Shown here in pieces: positions 9,086 through 19,100 of a stretch of 64,000 bases of DNA. The stretch covers positions 31,866 to 95,865 of the forward strand of contig JANREX010000049.1 of the NCBI GenBank assembly GCA_030758115.1, given 5' to 3'. Origin of the DNA: Paracoccaceae bacterium (GTDB lineage: Bacteria; Pseudomonadota; Alphaproteobacteria; Rhodobacterales; Rhodobacteraceae). The stretch's first letter is position 1; the number at the start of each line of letters is the position of its first letter. Made by a program: the position numbers and the translations under genes. The notes beneath the pieces were generated by a model, which was not told the origin of the DNA, did not search any database, and saw nothing but the letters and a program-made list of their open reading frames with translations.

Positions 9086-9099
9086 ATCTCTCGCGGCGA

Positions 9100-9975
9100 T
9101 TACTCGCCGCCGCCCAACTGGTGGACATAGGTCGCGACGGCGCGGATCTCGGCCTCGGACAGACGGTTCGACCAGGACGGCATCACGCCGAAGCGCGAAT
9201 ATGTCACGGACTGGGTCAGCGTGTCGTGGCTGCCGCCATAGAGCCAGATCGCGTCGGTCAGGTTCGGTGCGCCCTGGGCGCGATCGCCTGTGCCGTTTTC
9301 CATGTGGCAGGCCGCGCAGTTGTCCTGGTAGACGACCGATCCGGCCTCGACCATGGACGCATCCTGTGGTGTGCCCGACAAGGACATCACGTAGTTCACG
9401 ACCTGGTCGATCTCTTCCTTGGCCAGGATGTCGCCAAAGGCGGGCATCTGCGACCAACGCGCATCAGGGTCCTCTTCGTTGCGGATCCCGTGGTTGATCG
9501 TGGCATGGATCGCCTCGATATCGCCGCCCCAAAGCCAGTCATCGTCCAGCAGGTTCGGATAGCCGGATGCCGCGACACCGGCCGCACCAGATCCGTGGCA
9601 CTGGGCGCACCAGGTACGGAACACGGCGGCCCCGGCCGAGGTGGCATAGGTGCGCAGCTCCGCATCATCGGCGATCGCCGTCAGCTCGGCCGAGGCCAGC
9701 TTTGCGTTGATCGTGGCGTTGGCCGCTTCGGCCGCGTCGATTTCGGCCTGCACGTTGGCCCGGGTGGACCAGCCCAGAAGGCCGGGCGTGGCCGCCTTGA
9801 TCCCCGGCCAGGCCGGATAGGCGATCGTGTAGAGAACCGCCCAGACGATACAGGCATAGAAGGTCCACAGCCACCAGCGCGGCAGCGGGTTGTTGTACTC
9901 CTCGATCCCGTCCCAGCTGTGGCCGGTCGTATCCACCTCGGGCTTCTTGGAGTGGTTCTGCGGTTGCTTTGCCAT
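9100..9975 (-). CDS. ccoP: cbb3-type cytochrome c oxidase subunit III, dihaem CcoP
   Basis: 291 aa. One membrane helix (about residues 34-55) anchors two periplasmic class I cytochrome c domains with haem motifs CAQCH (123-127) and CAACH (220-224). CcoP receives electrons from soluble or membrane cytochrome c and passes them to CcoO/CcoN. The open frame reaches 10020, but ATG 9975 (MAKQPQ) has an AGGAGG sequence upstream and fits the family. It starts 4 bases after the ccoQ stop. Confidence 0.96.
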   Translation of the reverse strand: MAKQPQNHSKKPEVDTTGHSWDGIEEYNNPLPRWWLWTFYACIVWAVLYTIAYPAWPGIKAATPGLLGWSTRANVQAEIDAAEAANATINAKLASAELTAIADDAELRTYATSAGAAVFRTWCAQCHGSGAAGVAASGYPNLLDDDWLWGGDIEAIHATINHGIRNEEDPDARWSQMPAFGDILAKEEIDQVVNYVMSLSGTPQDASMVEAGSVVYQDNCAACHMENGTGDRAQGAPNLTDAIWLYGGSHDTLTQSVTYSRFGVMPSWSNRLSEAEIRAVATYVHQLGGGE

Positions 9976-9979
9976 GTCC

Positions 9980-10189
9980 TCACGCCTCCTTGGCGTCACG
10001 GGCGCGGGCAGGTTTGTCACCTGCGGCGGCTGGTTTGTCGTCGTGCCGGAACGGGATGTTTGCCACGTCGCGATAGGTCTTGGAGCTGCCGGGACGCATC
10101 ACGAAGATGACCATCCCGATGAAGAACAAGAACAGCGCAAGCAGCATCCAGCTGTCGGCGAATTCGCGCAGAAAGGAATAGGTTTCCAT
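9980..10189 (-). CDS. ccoQ: cbb3-type cytochrome c oxidase subunit CcoQ
   Basis: 69 aa with one membrane helix (about residues 12-31) and a basic/acidic cytosolic tail. CcoQ is the small fourth subunit that stabilises the complex, mainly through CcoP. Position between ccoO and ccoP, size and topology identify it, since the sequence itself is weakly conserved. Confidence 0.93.
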   Translation of the reverse strand: METYSFLREFADSWMLLALFLFFIGMVIFVMRPGSSKTYRDVANIPFRHDDKPAAAGDKPARARDAKEA

Positions 10190-10204
10190 GATCCATATCC
10201 CCCC

Positions 10205-10930
10205 TTAGCGGCTGGCGTCGGGCGTGAAGGTCGAGAAATCGACCAGAGTGCCCAACATCTGCAGGTAGGCAATCAGCGCATCGGTTTCCGAAATGCCGGG
10301 CTGCCCGTCGAAGTTGCGCACCTGCGCACCGGGATAGCGTTCCACCAGCCCGTCCCAGTCACCGTCGGGATCGACCTGCACCGCGAAATCGACCCGCGCG
10401 TTCTCGATCATCTCGTCGGTATAGGGCACGCCAACCATGCGATGGGTGGCCATCAGCTCGCCGATATACTCGCCATCGATCAGCCGGTTCTCCAGGAAGC
10501 CATATTTCGGCATCACGGATTCCGGCACCACCGATTGCGGATCACGCAAGTGAACCAGGTGCCAGTCGTCCGAGTAGCGTCCGCCGACACGGGCCAGGTC
10601 CGGCCCGGTGCGTTTGGACCCCCACTGGAACGGGTGGTCATACTTGCTTTCGGCGGCCAGCGAATAGTGGCCATAGCGTTCGACCTCGTCCCGCATCGGG
10701 CGGATCATCTGGCTATGGCACACATAGCAGCCTTCGCGGATGTAGATATCGCGTCCGGCCAGTTCCAGCGGGGAGTAGGGGCGCACGCCCTCTACATCCT
10801 CGATGGTGTTTTCCAGCCAGAACAGCGGTGCGATCTGCACGATCCCGCCCACGGTCACCACAAGGAAGGCGAAGATGGCCAGCAGCGTCACGTTCTTTTC
10901 GAGAACGGCGTGTTTGTCGAGAATTGCCAT
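10205..10930 (-). CDS. ccoO: cbb3-type cytochrome c oxidase subunit II, monohaem CcoO
   Basis: 241 aa. An N-terminal membrane anchor (about 13-35) is followed by a periplasmic monohaem cytochrome c with the site CYVCH (68-72) in the typical context [12 protein letters not shown]. It relays electrons from CcoP to the CcoN active site. The gene lies 14 bases after ccoN in the ccoNOQP operon. Confidence 0.96.
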   Translation of the reverse strand: MAILDKHAVLEKNVTLLAIFAFLVVTVGGIVQIAPLFWLENTIEDVEGVRPYSPLELAGRDIYIREGCYVCHSQMIRPMRDEVERYGHYSLAAESKYDHPFQWGSKRTGPDLARVGGRYSDDWHLVHLRDPQSVVPESVMPKYGFLENRLIDGEYIGELMATHRMVGVPYTDEMIENARVDFAVQVDPDGDWDGLVERYPGAQVRNFDGQPGISETDALIAYLQMLGTLVDFSTFTPDASR

Positions 10931-10944
10931 TGATCCGGCCCTCC

Positions 10945-12549
10945 TTATTCAGCCGGGACTGCGGAATGCGTGGCCTCAACGGCCGGTGCGCGCTTCACAG
11001 TCATCCAGAGGTTGTAGCACATGATGATGGCCCCCATGAGGAACATGACCCCACCCAGACCGCGCACCACATACATCGGGAACTTGGCGGCCACGGTGTC
11101 GGCAAAGCTGTTCACCAGGAAACCGTTGGCATCCACTTCGCGCCACATCAGGCCTTCCATGATGCCGGTCACCCACATGGCGGCGGCGTAGAGAATGATG
11201 CCGATGGTGGCGAGCCAGAAGTGCCAGCTCACGAGCGAGAGAGAATAGAGCCGCTCACGGTTCCACAGTTTCGGCACCAGGAAGTAGAGCGCGCCGAAGG
11301 TGATCATCCCGTTCCAGCCAAGCGCGCCGGAATGCACGTGCCCGATCGTCCAGTCGGTGTAATGCGACAGCGAGTTGACCGCGCGGATCGACATCATCGG
11401 ACCCTCGAATGTGGACATGCCGTAGAAGCCCACGGAAATCACCATCATGCGGATGATCGGATCGGTGCGCAGCTTGTCCCAAGCCCCCGACAGCGTCATC
11501 AGGCCGTTGATCATGCCACCCCAGGAGGGCATCCACAGAACGATCGAGAACACCATGCCAAGCGTCGAGGCCCAGTCAGGCAGCGCGGTATAGTGCAGGT
11601 GGTGCGGACCAGCCCAGATGTAGATGAAGATCAGCGCCCAGAAGTGGATGATCGACAGCTTGTAGCTGAAGACCGGCCGTTCGGCCTGTTTCGGCACGAA
11701 GTAATACATCATGCCCAGGAAGCCGGCGGTCAGGAAGAAGCCCACGGCGTTATGGCCGTACCACCACTGCACCATCGCATCCTGCACACCCGAGAAGACC
11801 TGCACGGACTTGGATCCGAAGACCGATACCGGAATGCTGAGGTTGTTGACCACATGCAGCATCGCCACGGTGATGATGAAGGACAGGTAGAACCAGTTCG
11901 CCACGTAGATATGCGGCTCCTTGCGCTTGACCAATGTGCCCAGGAACACGGCCAGGTAGGCCAGCCAGACGATGGTCAGCCACCAGTCGACATACCATTC
12001 AGGCTCGGCGTATTCCTTGGACTGGGTCGCCCCCAGCAGATAGCCGGTTGCCGCCAGCACGATCACCAGCTGGTAACCCCAGAAGACGAACCACGCCAGG
12101 TTTCCACCCCACAGGCGCGCGGCGCTTGTGCGCTGCACCACGTAGAAGGAGGTCGCGATCAGCGCGTTGCCCCCAAAGGCGAAAATCACCGCTGACGTAT
12201 GCAACGGGCGCAAACGCCCGAAATTCAGGAAACCCTGCGCCCATTCGAAATTGAGCACCGGAAAGGCAAGCTGAAAGGCGATGATCACGCCAACCAGAAA
12301 CCCGACAACCCCCCAACCAGCGGTGGCGATCACGCCGGCGCGCACGACGCCGTCCATGTATTCCCCGGAAAGATCGCGTTTTACGACCGGTTCCCCGGTC
12401 TGGCGCAGCGTCCAGAGAAAGACCCCACCCGCTGCTGCCGCCACGAGAAGGGCGTTCACCAGATAGGCAAGGTCACGTGCATAATTGGCCGCAATCAACG
12501 CGAACAGCGTGATGAGGCCAAGCACGATCAGCTTGATATAATTCAACAT
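10945..12549 (-). CDS. ccoN: cbb3-type cytochrome c oxidase catalytic subunit I CcoN
   Basis: 534 aa with about twelve membrane helices. It carries the haem b, high-spin haem b3 and CuB centres where oxygen is reduced, using a high-affinity site suited to low oxygen. Conserved His-rich stretches include [15 protein letters not shown] (low-spin haem ligand region), YGHNAVGFF and [13 protein letters not shown] (CuB/haem region), plus [13 protein letters not shown] near the end. First gene of ccoNOQP; the start is ATG 12549 and two FNR boxes lie upstream. Confidence 0.97.
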   Translation of the reverse strand: MLNYIKLIVLGLITLFALIAANYARDLAYLVNALLVAAAAGGVFLWTLRQTGEPVVKRDLSGEYMDGVVRAGVIATAGWGVVGFLVGVIIAFQLAFPVLNFEWAQGFLNFGRLRPLHTSAVIFAFGGNALIATSFYVVQRTSAARLWGGNLAWFVFWGYQLVIVLAATGYLLGATQSKEYAEPEWYVDWWLTIVWLAYLAVFLGTLVKRKEPHIYVANWFYLSFIITVAMLHVVNNLSIPVSVFGSKSVQVFSGVQDAMVQWWYGHNAVGFFLTAGFLGMMYYFVPKQAERPVFSYKLSIIHFWALIFIYIWAGPHHLHYTALPDWASTLGMVFSIVLWMPSWGGMINGLMTLSGAWDKLRTDPIIRMMVISVGFYGMSTFEGPMMSIRAVNSLSHYTDWTIGHVHSGALGWNGMITFGALYFLVPKLWNRERLYSLSLVSWHFWLATIGIILYAAAMWVTGIMEGLMWREVDANGFLVNSFADTVAAKFPMYVVRGLGGVMFLMGAIIMCYNLWMTVKRAPAVEATHSAVPAE

Positions 12550-12642
12550 TTTGCGTCCCTTTTGTCCTGTCCCGGTGATTCGTCACGATCTCGGGGTTTC
12601 TTAAGACTGGGCCAGTGATGCAATCTGCCGGGCCGGGCTGCC

Positions 12643-12656
12643 TTGATCTGTGTCAA
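12643..12656 (-). promoter_or_regulatory. FNR/FnrL box upstream of ccoN
   Basis: TTGATCTGTGTCAA is an FNR-type dyad centred about 100 bases upstream of the ccoN start. It is one of two boxes 32 bases apart (about three helical turns) in the ccoN/usp divergent gap; this one is nearer ccoN. Confidence 0.8.
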
Positions 12657-12674
12657 GGCTGGGGGGCTAGGTCC

Positions 12675-12688
12675 TTGACGCGTGTCAA
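12675..12688 (+). promoter_or_regulatory. FNR/FnrL box upstream of the universal stress gene
   Basis: TTGACGCGTGTCAA is an FNR-type dyad centred about 67 bases upstream of the usp start codon. It could activate usp, ccoN, or both, since the two promoters are back to back. Confidence 0.75.
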
Positions 12689-12748
12689 AGTGGTCAACCG
12701 GCGCGCGTGTTAGCCTTCTTGGAATGCAAGATTTCAAAGGAGAGTGAC

Positions 12749-13588
12749 ATGGCGTACAAGACACTGTTTTCGGTAATCACCGACACCGCCTTGGCGGGTC
12801 CCGTGCTGGATCAGGCAACCGCCATGGCAAAGGCATGGGACGCGCATCTGGATGTCCTGTGCATGGGGCTGGATCGCACGCAGACCGGTTTTTACTATGC
12901 CGGCGCGAATGCGATGATCCTTCAGGAAACGATCACCCGCGCGCAGGAAGAAGCGCAGGAGGTCGAGGCACATGTGAAGGAAATCCTGTCCAGAAGCGAT
13001 CTACGCTGGAGCCTGGACAGCGGTGTGGCACAGCTGGCCGACATGGGGCGGCACGTGGCACAGCGCGCGCGCTTCTCGGATCTGGCGATCCTGCCGAAAC
13101 CTTACGGCGAAAAACGCGGGGTCGAACAGGAGCCGATCCTCGAATCCGCGATGTTCGACGGCGCGACGCCCGTGCTGATGGTGCCCGAATCCGGGCCGGT
13201 CGTGACCAATCCCAAACGGATCATGCTGGCCTGGAACGAGAGCGACGAGGCCTTGGCGGCGTCGCGTACCGCCCTGCCCTTTCTGAAGCAGGCCGATCTG
13301 GTGCGGATCGTCGTCATTGATCCGCCGGTGCACAGCCCCACGCGGTCAGATCCGGGCGGTCTGTTGTCGCAATACCTGTCACGGCATGGCGTCACTTGCG
13401 AGATCGACGTGCTGTCCAAAACCCTGCCCCGTGTGTCGGATGTGTTGATGCGCCATGCAGCGGACACGGACTCGGACATGATCGTGATGGGTGCCTATGG
13501 TCACTCGCGGTTCCGCGAGGCGATCCTGGGCGGCGCGACACGCAACATGCTGGAAAACGCCAAGATCCCGGTGTTCCTGGCACATTGA
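12749..13588 (+). CDS. Tandem-domain universal stress protein
   Basis: 279 aa made of two UspA-type alpha/beta domains. The second ends with the nucleotide-binding pattern GAYGHSRFREAILGG...M, close to the ATP-binding G-2x-G-9x-G(S/T) motif. Start ATG 12749 follows an AAAGGAGAG ribosome binding site; the open frame extends further upstream without support. Usp genes next to ccoNOQP and fnrL are common in purple and marine Rhodobacterales, and the upstream FNR box suggests induction under low oxygen. The biochemical role is unknown. Confidence 0.93.
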   Translation: MAYKTLFSVITDTALAGPVLDQATAMAKAWDAHLDVLCMGLDRTQTGFYYAGANAMILQETITRAQEEAQEVEAHVKEILSRSDLRWSLDSGVAQLADMGRHVAQRARFSDLAILPKPYGEKRGVEQEPILESAMFDGATPVLMVPESGPVVTNPKRIMLAWNESDEALAASRTALPFLKQADLVRIVVIDPPVHSPTRSDPGGLLSQYLSRHGVTCEIDVLSKTLPRVSDVLMRHAADTDSDMIVMGAYGHSRFREAILGGATRNMLENAKIPVFLAH

Positions 13589-13600
13589 AGCATCGAATAT

Positions 13601-13631
13601 AGGCGCGGCCGTCCCGTGGCGGTCGCGCCTT
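13601..13631 (+). terminator. Intrinsic terminator after the universal stress gene
   Basis: AGGCGCGGCCG and CGGTCGCGCCT pair around a short TCCCGTGG loop and are followed by TTTT. It lies 13 bases beyond the stop codon. Confidence 0.75.
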
Positions 13632-13681
13632 TTCCTGTCAGGAATGCATGGGCGTGTCGTGTCGGCGCGCCAGTGGCGACA

Positions 13682-14428
13682 TCAGGCCAGCAGGCCACCG
13701 TCGCTGTCGTCACCCGCTTCTTCCAGAAGGCGGGAGAAATCGGGCACGGTCACATGCCGCTTGCCCTGAAGCGAAATCACCCCGTCACGCTTGAGGGCTG
13801 ATATCTGGCGGCTGACCGTTTCCAGCGTCAGGCCAAGATAATCCGCCATCGCCTCGCGCGTCAGGGGCAGGTCAAAGACCATGGCGCCCTTTGGTGTCCG
13901 CAGGTTCAGCGAGGCATCACGCCGCGCGATGATCGTCAGAAGCGATGCGATCTTTTCGCGCGCGGTCTTGCGGCCCAGCACCAGCATCCATTCACGCGCT
14001 GCATCCAGCTCGTCCAGGGTCATTTCCAGAAGGCGATGTGCGATATGGGGAGTCCGCTCCATCATCGCCTCGAAAGGCTTCTTGCGGAAACAGCACATGA
14101 CAAGGTCGGTTGTTGCCACGACATCATAGGCGGATCCGTCGCGGCCCGGGCGGCCCACGAAATCAGAAGGCAGCAGCAGGCCCACCATCTGGGTGCGGCC
14201 ATCCTCCATGGTCTGCGTCAGCGTGGCGATGCCGGACACGACAGATCCCACGAAATCCATGCGATCGCCCGACCATATGACGGTCTGGCCAGCTTCGAAC
14301 GAGCGGTAATATTTGATCTCTTCAAGACGCTCAAGCTCGTCGCTTTCGCAACGGGCGCAAACTGCCCTGTGTCTGATTGGACAATCGCCACACTCGACCG
14401 AGTGAGACACGGTTTTCTCATTCAGCAT
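13682..14428 (-). CDS. fnrL: Oxygen-sensing Crp/Fnr regulator FnrL
   Basis: 248 aa. N-terminal Cys residues C13, C16, C24 and C27, together with C112/C113, can supply the four ligands of an oxygen-labile [4Fe-4S] cluster, as in Rhodobacter FnrL. A cyclic-nucleotide-like beta barrel is followed by a dimerisation helix and a winged helix-turn-helix (about 190-222, with TLETVSRQISAL) whose ESR-type recognition helix fits TTGAT half-sites. It is divergent from hemN; the shared gap holds an FNR box, so it may regulate itself. Its likely targets here are ccoNOQP, ccoGHIS, usp and hemN. Confidence 0.95.
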   Translation of the reverse strand: MLNEKTVSHSVECGDCPIRHRAVCARCESDELERLEEIKYYRSFEAGQTVIWSGDRMDFVGSVVSGIATLTQTMEDGRTQMVGLLLPSDFVGRPGRDGSAYDVVATTDLVMCCFRKKPFEAMMERTPHIAHRLLEMTLDELDAAREWMLVLGRKTAREKIASLLTIIARRDASLNLRTPKGAMVFDLPLTREAMADYLGLTLETVSRQISALKRDGVISLQGKRHVTVPDFSRLLEEAGDDSDGGLLA

Positions 14429-14445
14429 GTTGACACTTCGCGCAC

Positions 14446-14459
14446 TTGATCTGGGTCAA
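14446..14459 (+). promoter_or_regulatory. FNR/FnrL box between fnrL and hemN
   Basis: TTGATCTGGGTCAA matches the FNR dyad and lies about 41 bases upstream of the hemN start and 25 bases upstream of the fnrL start. It is well placed to activate hemN and to feed back on fnrL. Confidence 0.82.
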
Positions 14460-14493
14460 AGAATTTTTCCCAATTGTCTAGAAGGGTAGACAC

Positions 14494-15849
14494 ATGATGG
14501 TGAAAAAGCAACTCGCAAAACTTGGTCTCTTCGACGCGAAAGTGCCGAGATATACCAGTTACCCAACCGCTCCGCATTTCTCCAATGCGGTTAGCGAAGA
14601 CAATTACACAAGCTGGATCAAAGAGATAGCCCCTGGCTCGGACATATCTCTTTATCTGCATGTCCCCTTTTGTCGCAGGCTGTGCTGGTTTTGCGCCTGC
14701 CGGACGCAAGGCACCCAGAGCGACGCCCCCGTCGCGGCCTATCTGGAGACGCTGAAAGCGGAATTGACACTCCTCAAGCGCATCCTGCCTGAAGGCGTGC
14801 GCCTGTCGCGACTGCATTGGGGCGGCGGCACACCCACGCTGATGTCGGCAGCCATGATGAGCGATCTGGCCGGTGCCGTTTTCGATGTGGCGCCCATGGC
14901 GCCGCAGGGCGAGTTTTCCGTCGAGATCGACCCGAATGAAATCGACGATGCCAGGCTGGATGCCCTTGCTGCGGCCGGGATGAACCGCGCCTCGATCGGG
15001 GTGCAGGATTTCGACGAGGCGATCCAGCAGACCATCGGGCGCATTCAGGGCTATGACATCACCCGTGATGCGGTGCTGGCGATCCGCGCGCGCGGCGTCA
15101 CCAGCCTCAATGCGGATATCCTGTTCGGCCTGCCGGACCAGTCGCGCGCACGAATCACCGAAAGCGTGCAAAAGCTTCTGTCGCTCAACCCCGACCGGGT
15201 GGCGCTTTATGGTTATGCGCATGTGCCGTGGATGGCCAAGCGCCAGCAGATGATCCCATCTGATGCCCTGCCCACGCCAGAAGAACGGCTGGAACTGTTC
15301 GAGACCGCGCGGAAACTGTTTCTCTGGGATGGCTATGCCGAGATCGGGATCGACCATTTCGCCACCCAGACCGATGGGCTGACCGTGGCGCAGAAGGCGG
15401 GGAAACTGCGGCGCAACTTCCAGGGTTATACGGATGATCCGGCGGATGTGCTGATCGGGGTCGGGGCCTCATCGATTTCGCGGTTCCCACAGGGATATGC
15501 GCAGAACGCACCGGCCACGGGGGCGCATACGGCGGCCATTCGCGACGGGCGGTTCTCTGTGTCAAAGGGTCATGTGTTCACCCCGGATGACAAGCTGCGC
15601 GGGCGGATGATCGAGGCGCTGATGTGCGATTTCAAGGTCGACAGCCATGAATTGCAGGACAGGTTCAATGTGTCCGAGGCCCATGTCACCTCTCTGTTCG
15701 GCAAGGTGATGACGGATTTCCCCGGCATGCTGACCCTCGATTCCGGGGTGCTTGGCGTCCCGGTCGCGGCGCGCCCCCTGACCCGGATGATCGCACGGAG
15801 TTTCGACGCCTATGACATGAGCAAGGCCGGGCATAGTTCGGCCATCTGA
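14494..15849 (+). CDS. hemN: Oxygen-independent coproporphyrinogen III oxidase (radical SAM)
   Basis: 451 aa. The radical-SAM cluster motif CRRLCWFC (C60, C64, C67) binds a [4Fe-4S] cluster and S-adenosylmethionine, with a further Cys at 69 typical of HemN. The motif GGGTPTL follows at about residue 110. The enzyme makes protoporphyrinogen IX from coproporphyrinogen III when oxygen is scarce and so supplies haem to the cbb3 oxidase encoded nearby. Length and the C-terminal HemN domain distinguish it from the HemW chaperone family. The FNR box upstream fits anaerobic induction. Confidence 0.96.
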   Translation: MMVKKQLAKLGLFDAKVPRYTSYPTAPHFSNAVSEDNYTSWIKEIAPGSDISLYLHVPFCRRLCWFCACRTQGTQSDAPVAAYLETLKAELTLLKRILPEGVRLSRLHWGGGTPTLMSAAMMSDLAGAVFDVAPMAPQGEFSVEIDPNEIDDARLDALAAAGMNRASIGVQDFDEAIQQTIGRIQGYDITRDAVLAIRARGVTSLNADILFGLPDQSRARITESVQKLLSLNPDRVALYGYAHVPWMAKRQQMIPSDALPTPEERLELFETARKLFLWDGYAEIGIDHFATQTDGLTVAQKAGKLRRNFQGYTDDPADVLIGVGASSISRFPQGYAQNAPATGAHTAAIRDGRFSVSKGHVFTPDDKLRGRMIEALMCDFKVDSHELQDRFNVSEAHVTSLFGKVMTDFPGMLTLDSGVLGVPVAARPLTRMIARSFDAYDMSKAGHSSAI

Positions 15850-15873
15850 CAGGACCAGAAAGGGGGCAACCCC

Positions 15874-16818
15874 GTGCGGCTGGCGAGTTTCAATGTCCAA
15901 AGCCTGCGGCTGCGCTGGCCGGGCGGCCGCCCCAGGCTGGACGGGGCGCGCGATGCCGATGTCCCGGCTGATCGCGGCCCCGCAGCAGAAGCGCTTGATG
16001 CCCAGGACCGTCGCCTGACCGCTGCGGTTCTGGCCCATGCCCGTGCCGATGTGATCGCCCTGCAAGAGGTGTTCGATCAAGCCACGCTGGATCATTTTCA
16101 CGATCATTGCCTTTTGGCCACGGGTGCTGCCCCCTACCCTTACCGCCATTGCATCCCCGGAAATGACGGACGGGGTCTTGATGTGGCGGTCATCAGCCGC
16201 CTGCCCCTGCGTTCCGTGGTCAGCCATGCGCAGGAGACACCGACCAGCCTCGGACTTGAGGTGGAGCCCGAGGTCGACCCGGACATGCCGGTATTCCGGC
16301 GCGATTGCCTGCGGGTCGAGGTCGGTCTGATCACCCTTTTCATCTGCCATTTCAAAGCCCCCTACCCCGATGCCAGCGCCACATGGCCCGTGCGCCGCGC
16401 CGAAGCACTGGCGCTGCATCGCCTGATCGCGCGGCAATTCCCCGATCCTGCGTCGGGGCTTTGGCTGATCCTTGGCGATCTGAACGAACCACGCCAGACC
16501 GCGCCCGCAAGGCCCGCGCCCGCCATCGCCCCGGTGACCGCCCCTTTCAGCATAGACCTGCTGGAACGCCTGCCGGTCGCCGAACGATGGTCATGGCACG
16601 AACCTTTCGGCCCTGATCTTGGCAGTCCGGATGTGATGCTGGCCAGCCCGGCACTGGCCCGGCGCTGGCCGGATGCCTGCCCGCAGATCATCCGGCACGG
16701 TCTTGCGCTTGAGGCCGCCGCATATGACGGGCCACGTCTGGCAGGTGTGGGCAGGCATCGCCCGCATGCCAGCGATCATGCCGCACTGATGATAGAACTT
16801 CCGGGGGCCGAAGGATGA
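15874..16818 (+). CDS. Endonuclease/exonuclease/phosphatase (EEP) family protein
   Basis: 314 aa from a GTG start behind an AGGGGG ribosome binding site. The EEP-fold signature residues are visible: ASFNVQSL at the start, LQEV (metal-binding Glu), GDLNEP (catalytic Asp/Asn) and a terminal SDHAAL. Such proteins cut phosphodiester bonds in nucleic acids, phosphoinositides or sphingomyelin; nothing here fixes the substrate. There is no obvious signal peptide. It overlaps the next gene by 4 bases, so the two are probably cotranscribed. Confidence 0.85.
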   Translation: MRLASFNVQSLRLRWPGGRPRLDGARDADVPADRGPAAEALDAQDRRLTAAVLAHARADVIALQEVFDQATLDHFHDHCLLATGAAPYPYRHCIPGNDGRGLDVAVISRLPLRSVVSHAQETPTSLGLEVEPEVDPDMPVFRRDCLRVEVGLITLFICHFKAPYPDASATWPVRRAEALALHRLIARQFPDPASGLWLILGDLNEPRQTAPARPAPAIAPVTAPFSIDLLERLPVAERWSWHEPFGPDLGSPDVMLASPALARRWPDACPQIIRHGLALEAAAYDGPRLAGVGRHRPHASDHAALMIELPGAEG

Positions 16819-17498
16819 TACGCAATCTGCTCTATTCAGCCGCGATCCTGACATTCGCCGGCATATCGCCGCTTCGGGCGCAGGGTCACGCTTGCGAAAA
16901 CGCGCAAACGCAGGTCACCGGGGCCGACCCCGATCTTGCCGGGCATGTCTGCAAGGTGGTGGACCGCGCGCTGGAACAATTGGCCCAATGCCATCTTGCC
17001 CAGAAAGACCCTTTGACCATCAACATCGTGGATGGGTTCAGCGATGACAGGCCCGGATGCGTTGGAATTTTCGATTGCGCCAACGACCGGATCGAGATCC
17101 TGCAGCCCGAGGTGATGGGCAAGAGCCTTGAGGACAATCGCCGCTTTTCGCGCCTGCCCTTGATGTCGCTCTTCGACAGCGTGGTGGCGCATGAATTGAC
17201 CCATGCGCTTGTGTACCAGAACCTCGGCGAAGATAGCGGCAGCTGGGCCCAGAACGAATACATGGCCTATGCGATGCAGATGGCCTTTCTGTCTTCCGAG
17301 GACAGGGCCCTTTTCATGCAGGGTTTCACGACCGACAGGCCCGGATCATTGGCCGGGATCAATATCCTGATCATGTTGATGGCCCCGGACGCCTTTGCCG
17401 CAGAGGTCTGGCTGCATTTCAGCGCAAAGGGCAATGGCTGCGACTTCATGGGGCAGCTTTTGTCAGGCGAGAAGGCGATCGGACGGGTTTCGCCTTGA
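16815..17498 (+). CDS. Exported HExxH-containing putative metalloprotein
   Basis: 227 aa, not recognised as a characterised family. A signal peptide (residues 1-23, cleavage after RAQG) is followed by a Cys-rich domain (C27, C46, C59, C82, C88 and a late Cys) suited to periplasmic disulfides. HELTH (126-130) is a zinc-peptidase-type HExxH, and NEYMAYAMQ at 147-155 could supply a third Glu ligand 18 residues later, as in gluzincins. The start overlaps the upstream EEP gene, implying coexpression. It could be an active peptidase or a non-catalytic zinc-binding protein. Confidence 0.75.
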   Translation: MIRNLLYSAAILTFAGISPLRAQGHACENAQTQVTGADPDLAGHVCKVVDRALEQLAQCHLAQKDPLTINIVDGFSDDRPGCVGIFDCANDRIEILQPEVMGKSLEDNRRFSRLPLMSLFDSVVAHELTHALVYQNLGEDSGSWAQNEYMAYAMQMAFLSSEDRALFMQGFTTDRPGSLAGINILIMLMAPDAFAAEVWLHFSAKGNGCDFMGQLLSGEKAIGRVSP

Positions 17499-17510
17499 CC
17501 CGGCGTATGC

Positions 17511-19100
17511 TCAGGCGGTCAGGTCCAATGCCGCCGCCAGCAGGGTGCGGGCGTACTCCGTGCGCGGGTTGGCGAACAATTCCTGCGCCTCGCCTGCCTC
17601 GACCACATCGCCCTGTTTCATCACGATCATCTTGTGGCTCATGGCGCGCACGACGTTCAGGTCGTGGCTGATGAACAGATAGGCCAGCCCGTATTTCAGC
17701 TGCAGCGCGCGCAGCAGGTCGACGATCTGCACCTGCACCGTCATGTCCAGCGCCGAAGTCGGCTCGTCCAGCACCAGCAGCTTGGGCCGCAGGATCATGG
17801 CGCGGGCGATGGCGATGCGCTGGCGCTGACCACCTGAAAATTCGTGCGGGTAGCGATGCATCGTGGCCGGGTCCAGCCCGACCTCGGTCATGATCTCGGC
17901 CACCATCTGGCGCTTGTCCTGACCGGGCGCGACACCATGCACACCCAGGCCTTCCGCGATGATCTGCTCGCAGGTCATGCGCGGCGACAGGCTGCCGAAC
18001 GGATCCTGGAACACGATCTGCATGTCCTTGCGCAAGGCGCGCAGCTTTGACGTTGACCAGGCCCGCACATCCTGACCGTCGAAGGTGATCGCGCCCTCCG
18101 ATCCGATCAGGCGCATGATGGCCAGCGCCAGCGTGGTCTTGCCCGATCCGCTTTCGCCGACGATCCCCAACGTCTCGCCCGCGCGGACACTGATCGTGGC
18201 GTCGTTCACCGCCTTCACATGGCCCACCGTGCGCTTGAGAAAGCCGCGCTGGATCGGGAACCAGACCTTCAGATGATCGGTGCGGATCAGTTCGGGGGCG
18301 TCTTCCGGCACCGGGGAAGGCTTGCCCACCGCGCGCGCGCCCAGCAGCTTGCGGGTATAGTCATGCTGCGGATTGGCGAAAATCTCGGCCGTCGGCCCCT
18401 GTTCGACGATCTCGCCGCCTTTCATCACGCAGACCTTGTCGGCGATGCGGCGCACGATGCCCAGGTCATGGGTGATGAACAGCAACCCCATGTTCTCGGT
18501 CCGCTTCAACTCGGCCAGCAGGTCAAGGATCTGCGCCTGAATGGTCACGTCCAGCGCGGTTGTCGGCTCATCAGCGATCAGCACATCAGGCTTGTTGGCC
18601 AGCGCCATGGCGATCATCACCCGCTGCCGCTGCCCGCCCGACAACTGGTGCGGATAGGCGCCAAGGCGGCTTTCGGGATCACGGATACCGACCTTTTCCA
18701 GAAGCTCGATGATACGCGCCCGCGCGGCGTCACCCACGATACCCTGATGCAGGGCCAGCGATTCAGACAGCTGCCGCTCCAACGTGTGCAGGGGGTTCAG
18801 ACTGGTCATCGGCTCCTGAAAGATGAAGCTGATGTCATTGCCGCGTACCTTGCGCAGCATCGCCTCATCCGCGCCGATCATCTGCTGGCCGTCATAGGTC
18901 ACAGACCCGGACACCTGCGCACTATCGCCCAGCAGCGACACCGTGCTGAGGGCGGTTACCGATTTGCCCGACCCGCTTTCGCCGACCAGCGCCACGGTCT
19001 CGCCCCGCTCCAGCGTGAATGACACACCGCGCACGGCCTGCGTCAGCTTGCCGTCCTGCCGGAAGGACACGTTCAGGTCACGGACCTCAAGCAGGCTCAT
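17511..19100 (-). CDS. yejF: Peptide ABC transporter, fused double ATPase (YejF type)
   Basis: 529 aa with two complete ABC ATPase domains in one chain. Each has a Walker A GESGSGKS and an ABC signature of the form LSGGQRQR or FSGGQRQR. Oligopeptide-family C-terminal extensions follow each domain. It powers the permeases encoded just upstream. The YejABEF system of E. coli imports peptides, including microcin C. The ATG of this gene overlaps the yejE stop by 4 bases. Confidence 0.92.
   Translation of the reverse strand: MSLLEVRDLNVSFRQDGKLTQAVRGVSFTLERGETVALVGESGSGKSVTALSTVSLLGDSAQVSGSVTYDGQQMIGADEAMLRKVRGNDISFIFQEPMTSLNPLHTLERQLSESLALHQGIVGDAARARIIELLEKVGIRDPESRLGAYPHQLSGGQRQRVMIAMALANKPDVLIADEPTTALDVTIQAQILDLLAELKRTENMGLLFITHDLGIVRRIADKVCVMKGGEIVEQGPTAEIFANPQHDYTRKLLGARAVGKPSPVPEDAPELIRTDHLKVWFPIQRGFLKRTVGHVKAVNDATISVRAGETLGIVGESGSGKTTLALAIMRLIGSEGAITFDGQDVRAWSTSKLRALRKDMQIVFQDPFGSLSPRMTCEQIIAEGLGVHGVAPGQDKRQMVAEIMTEVGLDPATMHRYPHEFSGGQRQRIAIARAMILRPKLLVLDEPTSALDMTVQVQIVDLLRALQLKYGLAYLFISHDLNVVRAMSHKMIVMKQGDVVEAGEAQELFANPRTEYARTLLAAALDLTA

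Larger units (their letters stand above)
8718..9099. other. ccoP-ccoG intergenic region
   Basis: This 382-base gap separates ccoNOQP from ccoGHIS, both read leftwards. It holds an FNR-type box at 8783-8796 near ccoG and two adjacent inverted repeats at 9007-9055 and 9057-9085 behind ccoP. Short plus-strand ORFs here have no recognisable protein features. The gap is best read as the 3' end of one operon and the promoter of the next. Confidence 0.6.
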
